The translations under genes and the position numbers were made by a program. Below the pieces are notes generated by a model. It ran no database searches. It had not been told where the DNA came from and was given only the letters and a program-made list of their open reading frames with translations. 64,000 bases of DNA, from positions 310,001 to 374,000 of the forward strand of contig NZ_JAUKWQ010000002.1 in the NCBI RefSeq assembly GCF_030504645.1. The letters run 5' to 3'. Source of the DNA: Rhizobium oryzicola (GTDB lineage Bacteria > Pseudomonadota > Alphaproteobacteria > Rhizobiales > Rhizobiaceae). Below, piece after piece: positions 47,678 through 55,015 of this stretch; positions within the stretch are counted from its first letter, which is position 1, and every line of letters starts with the position of its first letter.

Positions 47678-48682
47678 TTAGTTTGCCAGTTTCCGCCTTA
47701 ACTCCTTGGGGCTTATTCCAAAATATGCCTTAAAGCGGCTGGAGAAGCTAGAGAGTTGGGCATAGCCAACCTCGAATGCGATGTGCGAAATGCTCATGTC
47801 CGTATTGATCAGAAGCTTTTGGGCTGCTGTCATGCGCAGCCGCTCTGTTGCGCCGCCAATGGTTTCTCCATGCACCTGCTTGAATGCCTGCTGGAGCTTG
47901 GTTCTGTTTGTGCCGAGTTTTCGGGAGAGATCCGCCAGCGAAGGTGGGTGGGCGTAATTCACTTCCAGAAGATCCAGGACTGCTTTTGCTGCTCGAAGAT
48001 CGGTCGGTCTCAGCAAGGCTTCCACGGCGGAAAGGGTGCGTGCCTGTTCAAGGGCGTGGAACACAAGTTCCTGTGCCTTGATGGTGATAAAGGCCGCATT
48101 CATGCAGTTTTCCATGACGCTGGCAGACTGTGGGCCGCTCAACATAAGCTGCACCGCCTCTCGCATGGCGGCGTTGAAATGAAGCGAGCAATGCTGGAAA
48201 GGTCCTTCCGTCTCTTCTTTCCTCTGCTCCAGCAGTGATGCGGCGTCAATGCCGAAAAAATCCTTCAGCCATTGGGGGCAGCACGCTACCGTCAGGAATT
48301 TTTGCCAATGGCCGGGCAGTATCCTGTCCTGCATGACGTAGTCGCCTGGCGCAGAGAAAATGCCCGCGTCGTGCCGAACGATGCTTTCCAGTCTGTTATG
48401 CCCATAGGTGGTTTCGAGCGACAGATCGAAGTTGAAGTGAAAGCGGATCAAGCCCTCATCCGTCACCTCGTGCAGCTTTTCTTCTCGGATTGCACAATCC
48501 ACCAAGAGGACACGCAGATCTGGCGTTTTCACGAATGCCACCATGCCGTCACCAGCAGCAGGCAGAAATTGTTTGCGCGTGGATTCAAAACGGCCATTGC
48601 GTTCCGTTTTCGTCAAATTGTCGTTGAATAGATCACCGGGCAGAATTTCCGAAAATCCGTTCCAGTTGAAGCGCGCGCTCAT
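47678..48682 (-). CDS. AraC-family transcriptional regulator
   Basis: The protein has 334 residues. The last 85 residues are a double helix-turn-helix AraC domain: PSLADLSRKLGTNRTKLQQAFKQ, then DMSISHIAFEVGYAQLSSFSSRFKAYFGISPKELR. The N-terminal 240 residues are an unassigned sensor region. It is divergent from the beta-helix/RTX gene, separated by about 210 bases, and is the obvious candidate for its control. It lies between the LysR remnant and the intact LysR gene. Confidence 0.88.
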   Translation of the reverse strand: MSARFNWNGFSEILPGDLFNDNLTKTERNGRFESTRKQFLPAAGDGMVAFVKTPDLRVLLVDCAIREEKLHEVTDEGLIRFHFNFDLSLETTYGHNRLESIVRHDAGIFSAPGDYVMQDRILPGHWQKFLTVACCPQWLKDFFGIDAASLLEQRKEETEGPFQHCSLHFNAAMREAVQLMLSGPQSASVMENCMNAAFITIKAQELVFHALEQARTLSAVEALLRPTDLRAAKAVLDLLEVNYAHPPSLADLSRKLGTNRTKLQQAFKQVHGETIGGATERLRMTAAQKLLINTDMSISHIAFEVGYAQLSSFSSRFKAYFGISPKELRRKLAN

Positions 48683-48896
48683 TTCTCTCCTCCAAAGAGA
48701 TAAAAGTGCATTTGCATTTCGCCAAAGTTTTTCTGCAAATCCCCAAAGCTCGTAATGCTTGTCTTTCGTAATCGTAACCGGAGCAGACGTAAACCGTCGA
48801 TTGAGTCGTGCGGGGATAATCCCGTTATTCTACGAAGCATTGTGGGGATATTCGACATCACTCCATTATTGCTTTCTTTTTTAAGGAGGGGTGAGA

Positions 48897-51704
48897 ATGG
48901 CTGTTCTTATTGTTGGGGTGGGGCAGACCTATACGACCATTCAGGCTGCCGTGAGCGCTGCCCAGGATGGAGACGAAATCCAGGTCAGAGCCGGAACGTA
49001 CCGAGAGCAGATCGTTATCGACAAGGCAATCACCCTCGTGGGGGCGAGCCGTGACAGCGTTATCATCGAGGCGCCGGATACGCCGGTTGCGTCGGGGACT
49101 TCATCAATAAATGACAAGACCCGCACCGTCATCGTCGATGTTCTTGTCGGCAATGTCAGCAAGAGCGATGTTTTTATCAAAGACCTGACGATTGACGGCC
49201 GTGGCAAGGGCACCGCCGATTCATACGGCCTGGTTGGTCTAGGCTCACAGAACTCAAATACGTCCGTCGATAACGTCCATATCAAGGCCATTCGCGAGCC
49301 CCTCGATAAGGATGGAAACTATCAAGGAAATAGCAACAGTTTTGGTGTTCTGGCTGAGGGAACCGATCTCAGCAATGGTGCGCGTTATAAGTTTACCATC
49401 AAGAATTCTCTTATTGATGAGTTTCAGAAGACCGGCATTATCGCCTGGGGCAAGAGCCTCAATGCCATCATTCAGGATAACCAGATCATAGGTGCTGCTG
49501 AACTGGGCAGACCCGTTCAAAACGGTATGCAGATCGGCTCGGCGGGGGATCCCCGAGAGGGGGTAATTGCAACAATTACCGGCAATACGCTGACCAATCT
49601 GGGCTATGTCCTCGACCCCTACCTTGCCAGTGGCATTCTGCTATCCAATACCGGCGTTGCTGAAGTTGCCAGCAATATCATTACGGCGGCTGCGGGAGAC
49701 CTTGATGACACAGGCAAAGGCTCGCTCGTAGCGATCAACCTCCTACACGTGCCCGGCAATGTTAATGTTCATGACAACAAGATCATGGATGCCTACGACG
49801 CCATCGTCACGGAAAAACCGCTGCAAAACGCAACCTATACCCTCTCAAACAACGATGTTTCGGGCTCACATATCGCCTTTAGAGATGGTCCTGATCCGCT
49901 CGGCACGAATGCAACGACGATCAACGTAAATTCCACAGTCCAATCCACCAACAAAAGTGGCTTATATCTTTACCAGTTGTTTGGTGGCGACGACGTTTTC
50001 ACCGATACCGGCGTTGGCAATACCAGGGTAGAAGGCGGAGATGGCAACGATACGATCACCACGGGTCGCGGCAACGATGTGCTGATCGGCGGTGCGGGCA
50101 GCGACACCCTGAAAGGCGGCGCGGGTAACGACGTTTTCCAGGGCACGGTCGAGGAGTTGAACGGCGATACGATCCAGGATTTCAGCGTTGATGATCGCCT
50201 TGTCGTCACGGATGCGGATCTGACCAGCCTGAATGGCAAGACGGCAACCGGCACGCTGACACTTGCGAGTGGTAAGGCGATTACGTTGAACAATCTGCCG
50301 GCTGGCGCAACCTGGAATGTGACCTGTAATGCTGCAACGACCACTAGCACCGTAAAGCTCAGCTTGCCCAGCACCGATAGTGGCGGTGGTGGTGGTGGCG
50401 GCCCTGCACCGCAGCCGCTTGTGGATGGAGTAGCCGTCACCTCCACGTCGACAATGAACAGTGACGGCAGTCTTTCACAGATAATGACAGTTCCTGTCGT
50501 CACCACGGGTCGCGTCGAAAGCGTTGGCAATGCCTCTGTCGCTGACATTCCTCTTTTCAAAACGGCAGGTGGTGTATCTGTGGTCAATGCCGAGGTACCG
50601 GTGGGTTTCGGCCTCTCGGTTACCGGAAGCGGGCAGGCCAAATCGCCCAGCGCTTCGCTGACCGACCTCATCCGCGAAATCAAGGCGCACACGCCTTCTG
50701 GCTCTTCCGACCAAACGACGCTGGTGGGTGGCGGCACGAAATTTCTCGATGGGCTCGTGCCCAGCAATTCGCTGATCGTCCAGACCATCGTGCCCACTCT
50801 GGGCGGGGCTTCCACGCCGCCCGGTTCTCCGCTGATCATCAATGGCACGCCGGCTGCGGAGGGTATTCCGAAGGTGGCGCTTGTTATCGATGGGCACGAT
50901 CTGCCAACGGGTACGGTGCTTCAATTGCACAATGTCGATTTCGCCGTTGTCGTCGGTAACCTCACGGTTACGGGCGGCACAGGATCCCAGGTGGTGTGGG
51001 GCGATAGCGGCAACCAGACCATCAACCTTGGAGCCGATGACGATATCCTCTTCGGCGGTGGTGGTGACGACAAGATTTCCTCCAAGGGCGGTGACGATCG
51101 CCTGTTCGGTAATTCCGGTCGCGATGAGCTTTCCGGCGGTGAAGGCAAGGATTTCCTGCATGGCGGGGAGGGGCAGGACGTCGCTCTCTTTGAGCGCACC
51201 TCGGACCGTTATGTCGTGACCCAGAACCATGCGGTGGTGACCGTACGTTCGCTGGACGATCCGACCGATGTGGACACGCTCGTGAACATCGAGACGATCC
51301 GCTTCAAGGACAAGGATGTGCAGCTTTCCTATGCTACCAAGATCGAGATGATCGCGCGGCTCTATAAGCAACTTTTCGACCGGCAGGGAGATATGGACGG
51401 CGTGCAGTTCTGGGCGGAAAAGCTCTCTAAGGGGGCTTCCGCCGGTGACATCGTCACTGATTTCTTCTCTTCTCAGGAAAGCCGGAACATGAAGTTCCAG
51501 CAATATAGCAAGGACGGTGCCATCACACTTGAGCTTCTTTATGAGGTGCTCTTCAGCCGCAAATCGGATGATGCAGGCTACGCCTACTGGCAGACAGCTC
51601 AGAGCAAGGGCATGAGCCTGACCGAAATTGCAAACCATTTTGCCTATTCACCGGAAATGCAGGCGAAGTATGTCCCGCCAACCGGATGGGAGTTTCTGGT
51701 CTAG
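48897..51704 (+). CDS. Secreted parallel beta-helix / RTX calcium-binding protein with DUF4214 end
   Basis: The protein has 935 residues from ATG 48897, behind AAGGAGGGG. The N-terminus (TIQAAVSAAQDGDEIQVRAGTYRE) is the start of a pectinesterase-like right-handed beta-helix extending to about residue 370. Calcium-binding nonapeptides GGDGNDTIT and GGAGSDTLKGGAGND follow near 395-425, and a second set (GGGGDDKIS, GGDDRLFG, GGEGKDFLHGGEGQD) near 720-770. The final 120 residues match DUF4214 (LYKQLFDRQGDMDGVQFW), often seen in exported carbohydrate-associated proteins. No Sec signal: type I secretion by a C-terminal signal is expected, but no exporter is encoded nearby. Probably an extracellular adhesin or polysaccharide-modifying protein; the catalytic residues were not recognised. 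Confidence 0.85.
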   Translation: MAVLIVGVGQTYTTIQAAVSAAQDGDEIQVRAGTYREQIVIDKAITLVGASRDSVIIEAPDTPVASGTSSINDKTRTVIVDVLVGNVSKSDVFIKDLTIDGRGKGTADSYGLVGLGSQNSNTSVDNVHIKAIREPLDKDGNYQGNSNSFGVLAEGTDLSNGARYKFTIKNSLIDEFQKTGIIAWGKSLNAIIQDNQIIGAAELGRPVQNGMQIGSAGDPREGVIATITGNTLTNLGYVLDPYLASGILLSNTGVAEVASNIITAAAGDLDDTGKGSLVAINLLHVPGNVNVHDNKIMDAYDAIVTEKPLQNATYTLSNNDVSGSHIAFRDGPDPLGTNATTINVNSTVQSTNKSGLYLYQLFGGDDVFTDTGVGNTRVEGGDGNDTITTGRGNDVLIGGAGSDTLKGGAGNDVFQGTVEELNGDTIQDFSVDDRLVVTDADLTSLNGKTATGTLTLASGKAITLNNLPAGATWNVTCNAATTTSTVKLSLPSTDSGGGGGGGPAPQPLVDGVAVTSTSTMNSDGSLSQIMTVPVVTTGRVESVGNASVADIPLFKTAGGVSVVNAEVPVGFGLSVTGSGQAKSPSASLTDLIREIKAHTPSGSSDQTTLVGGGTKFLDGLVPSNSLIVQTIVPTLGGASTPPGSPLIINGTPAAEGIPKVALVIDGHDLPTGTVLQLHNVDFAVVVGNLTVTGGTGSQVVWGDSGNQTINLGADDDILFGGGGDDKISSKGGDDRLFGNSGRDELSGGEGKDFLHGGEGQDVALFERTSDRYVVTQNHAVVTVRSLDDPTDVDTLVNIETIRFKDKDVQLSYATKIEMIARLYKQLFDRQGDMDGVQFWAEKLSKGASAGDIVTDFFSSQESRNMKFQQYSKDGAITLELLYEVLFSRKSDDAGYAYWQTAQSKGMSLTEIANHFAYSPEMQAKYVPPTGWEFLV

Positions 51705-51718
51705 AAGAACGCGAACAC

Positions 51719-51746
51719 GTCCAGCCTCTCAAAATTGGGGCTGGAC
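51719..51746. terminator. Hairpin between RTX and LysR genes
   Basis: GTCCAGCC (51719-51726) pairs with GGCTGGAC (51739-51746). Only a weak T content follows (TAAAATCTT). Probable terminator for the RTX gene. Confidence 0.55.
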
Positions 51747-51753
51747 TAAAATC

Positions 51754-52665
51754 TTACTCAAGTGGCGCGCGCTCCTCGAAACTCGGCAGGGTCTTGGTAA
51801 GGAAGGCCCGGAAGGCGCGGATCTTGGCGGCATGACGCCGCGCTTCGGGATAAACGAGCCAATAGTGGGAGCCGTCTTCGCAGGTGAGTTCGAAGGGCTG
51901 GATGAGGCGCCCCATCGCCACGTCATCCTGATAGAATTCCGGTCGCAGAATGGCCACTCCATGGCCCGCGACGGCGGCCGCTGCCTCTAAAGCCTGCGCA
52001 CCCATTTTGCTGCGCGGATAAAGATCCAGTTCCGCATCCGGATAACCGGCCGCGGTGAACCAGATCCGCCACCAGCGATCGCCGGGATCGATAATCCTGA
52101 GCTTCAGGAGATCCAGCGGTTCGCGCACGCCGCCTATGCTTTCGGCCAGTTTCGGACTGAGCATGGGTGTGAAATGGTTGCGCATCAGGAAATGTGCGCG
52201 CAGGCCAGGCCACTGGCCCTGGCCAACGCGGATAGCGACATCGGCCTCAGTCTTGTTGAAGTCGATGATCTCCTGCGTGGTTTCCAGCCGTACCGCAATA
52301 CGGGGATTGTCCAACTGGAAAATGCCCAGATGCCGCGCCAGCCAATGGCTGGCAAAGGTTGCCGTCGCATTGATGGTGAGCGTGCCTTCCGATGTGCTGC
52401 GCATGTCGGAGATGGCTGCGCTCAACAATTCGAACGCTTCCGACACCTTCGGTGCGAGACGGGCGCCGGCGTCTGTCAGGGTGATGCGGCGCGGCCGGCG
52501 CAGAAACAGGCTCTCACCCAGCAGGTCTTCCAGCAGCTTGATCTGATAGCTGACAGCGGTCTGCGTCAGCCCCAGTTCTTCGCCCGCCTTGGTGAAGCTC
52601 AAGTGCCTGGCAACGGCCTCGAACACGCGCAGCGCATTCACCGGAAATTGCTTCGATATTTTCAT
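51754..52665 (-). CDS. LysR-type regulator, GcvA-like
   Basis: The protein has 303 residues. The N-terminal winged helix (ALRVFEAVARHLSFTKAGEELGLTQTAVSYQIKLLEDLLG) is the LysR DNA-binding domain of the GcvA-like subgroup, followed by a type-2 periplasmic-binding effector domain with ADVAIRVGQGQW. It lies next to the xdhC end of the xanthine dehydrogenase operon and may regulate purine genes; this is inference from position. A decayed copy of its last 30 codons lies 4.2 kb away at 47.5 kb. Confidence 0.9.
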   Translation of the reverse strand: MKISKQFPVNALRVFEAVARHLSFTKAGEELGLTQTAVSYQIKLLEDLLGESLFLRRPRRITLTDAGARLAPKVSEAFELLSAAISDMRSTSEGTLTINATATFASHWLARHLGIFQLDNPRIAVRLETTQEIIDFNKTEADVAIRVGQGQWPGLRAHFLMRNHFTPMLSPKLAESIGGVREPLDLLKLRIIDPGDRWWRIWFTAAGYPDAELDLYPRSKMGAQALEAAAAVAGHGVAILRPEFYQDDVAMGRLIQPFELTCEDGSHYWLVYPEARRHAAKIRAFRAFLTKTLPSFEERAPLE

Positions 52666-52765
52666 GCATCAACCCTCTTGATCCATATAGACGAAGCTTC
52701 GATTGGATCGCCGGTGCTTCTGCGAGCATCATAGCCTCATTCATTCGATGCGAAAGGGCTGTCAG

Positions 52766-53011
52766 ATGTTTGAAACCATGGAAGGATCGCGGGCAGCAAG
52801 CCTATGGTCGCGGCTGGTATCGCGCTTACTCGGCGTGAAGGATCTGGCTCAGAAGCGGCGCGGACGCAGCAACCGGCTTGATGTGGAAGAGATGCCGGAA
52901 AGCCAGAAGCGGGATCTGGGACTGGAGGATCGCGGCATCAACGTCGGTCGCCAGAGACTGCCGACGGCCTTCGATGCTGCCCGCGACTCATTCCTTCGGC
53001 GTCCGCTCTAG
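52766..53011 (+). CDS. Small DUF1127-like protein
   Basis: The protein has 81 residues from ATG 52766, with AAAGGG eight bases upstream. It is highly basic in the middle (AQKRRGRSNR), then LDVEEMPESQKRDLGLEDRGI, similar to the L-x-x-x-x-D-x-G-L core of DUF1127/YjiS proteins, small RNA-binding or phosphate/stress-linked proteins in alphaproteobacteria. Its last 24 bases overlap the convergent xdhC gene. An in-frame start further upstream lacks a ribosome site. Moderately sure that it is a real gene. Confidence 0.55.
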   Translation: MFETMEGSRAASLWSRLVSRLLGVKDLAQKRRGRSNRLDVEEMPESQKRDLGLEDRGINVGRQRLPTAFDAARDSFLRRPL

Positions 53012-53809
53012 TCCTCTTCCGTAAACGGTCAGCAACTCCGCCGCCACCAGGGCGGCAATGACGGCGGGGCGCTTGTCCCGCACCTGGGTTCCGCCGATCG
53101 GCAGGATCAACCGGTCGGTTGTCACCGCGCCCTCCGTTTCCCGCGCCAGCCAGCTTTTGAAGGTGGCGCGTTTTGTGGCGGAGCCAATCATGCCGATATA
53201 GGCGAGGTCATCCCGCGCCAGGGCTTCACGGGCAATGAGGAAATCTAGCGCGTGGTCATGCGTCAGGATGATCACTGCGCTGGAGGATGCGAGATCTTTC
53301 ACCAGCGCTTCCGGCATGGCCACATGGCGTGCCGTGACGTTTTCGGGCAGGTCGATGAGGGCGTCCGCCCGCGTTTCCACCACCGTCACCCGAAAGGGCA
53401 GGGGCGCCAGCGCTGTCGCCAGCGCCTGGCCGACATGTCCTGCACCAAACAGCATGACGGTTGGAAACGCCTCTGACTCGGCGGCAAGGCGTGCCTCAAG
53501 CTCAGCCCGGACGGCAGGCGTCACGCTTGTGAAAGACAGGGCGGTACGTCCGCCGCAGCATTGGCCGATTTCCGGGCCGAGCGGAATATCAAGCTGCGGC
53601 TGTCCGCCGCCAGTGAGGAGCGCGCGGGCATTGTCGATCGCCACGAATTCCAGTTGCCCGCCGCCGATCGTGCCCCAGCATTCTGACTGCGATACCAGCA
53701 TGAACGCGCCTTCTTCCCGCGGCGTCGAGCCCTTGGCTTCGATGACGGTGACGAGGATGCAGACAGGATAGGCATCCAGAAAGCGTGCGATCGGCATGGG
53801 CGTCGTCAT
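52988..53809 (-). CDS. xdhC: Xanthine dehydrogenase accessory protein XdhC
   Basis: The protein has 273 residues. VIEAKGSTPREEGAFMLV, GTIGGGQLEFVAI and GQCCGGRTAL form the N-terminal XdhC domain that binds and sulfurates molybdenum cofactor. A Rossmann-like second domain starts VMLFGAGHVGQALA. XdhC inserts sulfido-Moco into XdhB. It is the last gene of the xdh operon, 15 bases after an HWE kinase gene that separates it from xdhB. Confidence 0.95.
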   Translation of the reverse strand: MTTPMPIARFLDAYPVCILVTVIEAKGSTPREEGAFMLVSQSECWGTIGGGQLEFVAIDNARALLTGGGQPQLDIPLGPEIGQCCGGRTALSFTSVTPAVRAELEARLAAESEAFPTVMLFGAGHVGQALATALAPLPFRVTVVETRADALIDLPENVTARHVAMPEALVKDLASSSAVIILTHDHALDFLIAREALARDDLAYIGMIGSATKRATFKSWLARETEGAVTTDRLILPIGGTQVRDKRPAVIAALVAAELLTVYGRGLERTPKE

Positions 53810-53824
53810 TTGCCTCTGCCGTCT

Positions 53825-54943
53825 TCACGCCGCGTGATCGCCAGTTCGCTGTGGTTCACTTTCGTCCTCGAAACCATTGTGCAGCGTCCCGTTCAACTCG
53901 AACATCAGGCCATCTCTTTCATAAAGGGTCACGCCCGTTCCTGAAAAGTAATTGGCAACGATCTGGTCGGTCAAACGGGATCCGAACCCCCGGCGGCGCG
54001 GTCCCTGCACGGGAGGCCCTCCCGATTCCTGCCAGATAAAGCGGAAGCTTTTATCCTCCCTGGTTGACCATGAGATGGCGATCCGGCCGCTTTCGGTCGA
54101 AAGCGCGCCATATTTCAGGGCATTGGTTGCGAGCTCATAAACCGCGAGCGACAGGCCAACCGCCTGTTGCGGCGAGACCCGCACATCGGGTCCCGACACG
54201 ATCAAACGCTGCGGCTCATCAAGATGGGCCTCCATGCTTTCGCGGATGATGCTCGCCAGGTCTGCGTCCGTTTCGGATTGGTGGATGAGGTTCTGAGCCT
54301 TTCCAAGGGCAGCGATGCGTTTGCTGATTGTATCGCGCGCCTCTTCCAGCGTTTCCGCATGGCGCATGGTGGCGCTGACGACCGCTGTTGTGACAGCCAC
54401 GCTGTTTTTGACCCGGTGCACAAGTTCGCGTCGCAACAGTTCCTCGTTGCGACGGCTTTTCACGGCAGCCGTTGTGTCGACCGCGACGTCGATCAGTCCG
54501 GCCACTCGTCCTGCGTCGTCGTAAAGCGGACTATAGGAGAACGTCCAGAACGTCTCTTCCGGATAGCCGTTACGGTGCATGATCAGTCGCAGATCTTCGG
54601 TGAATGTGCTGCGGCCAGCCAGTGCTTCTGCCACGAAGGGTTTCACATCCTCCCAGACATCGGACCAGATCTCTTGAAAAGGCTGCCCAAGAGCGCCGCG
54701 CTCCTTGGCACCCAGAAACGGTCGGTAGGCGTCATTGTAGACGATGTTGAGATCATCGCCCCAGAAGAGGCAGATCGCGTGTCCCTGCTGGACCATCATC
54801 TGCACGACGCTGCGCAGTGACACAGGCCATGTGTCGATCGCCCCCATCGAGGTTTTCGACCAGTTAAAGGCGCGAATGGCGCGCCCCATTTCACCACCAT
54901 CCCTAGGGAAATCAAACACGCGCAAATCCCGGCCGTAAACCAT
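53825..54943 (-). CDS. HWE-family PAS sensor histidine kinase
   Basis: The protein has 372 residues and no membrane segment. Residues 35-160 form a PAS domain (FWGDDLNIVYNDAYRPFLG). The phospho-acceptor is His176 in LVHRVKNSVA, followed by YELATNALKYGAL and FIWQESGGP, whose WxE gives the HWE class its name. It may be a light or redox sensor, but no LOV cysteine motif is evident. It sits between xdhB and xdhC on the same strand with gaps of 72 and 15 bases, so it is probably expressed with xanthine dehydrogenase. No cognate response regulator is nearby. Confidence 0.88.
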   Translation of the reverse strand: MVYGRDLRVFDFPRDGGEMGRAIRAFNWSKTSMGAIDTWPVSLRSVVQMMVQQGHAICLFWGDDLNIVYNDAYRPFLGAKERGALGQPFQEIWSDVWEDVKPFVAEALAGRSTFTEDLRLIMHRNGYPEETFWTFSYSPLYDDAGRVAGLIDVAVDTTAAVKSRRNEELLRRELVHRVKNSVAVTTAVVSATMRHAETLEEARDTISKRIAALGKAQNLIHQSETDADLASIIRESMEAHLDEPQRLIVSGPDVRVSPQQAVGLSLAVYELATNALKYGALSTESGRIAISWSTREDKSFRFIWQESGGPPVQGPRRRGFGSRLTDQIVANYFSGTGVTLYERDGLMFELNGTLHNGFEDESEPQRTGDHAA

Positions 54944-55015
54944 TTCACATTCAATATCGTGCAGCTTGTTCCATTATCGAGGGTCGCTGACACAGCCGCG
55001 ATATTTTTTTCGAGC

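Noticed and set aside
50475-51638. 387-codon minus-strand frame within the RTX gene
   Set aside because: Antisense shadow; the sense strand encodes RTX nonapeptides and DUF4214.
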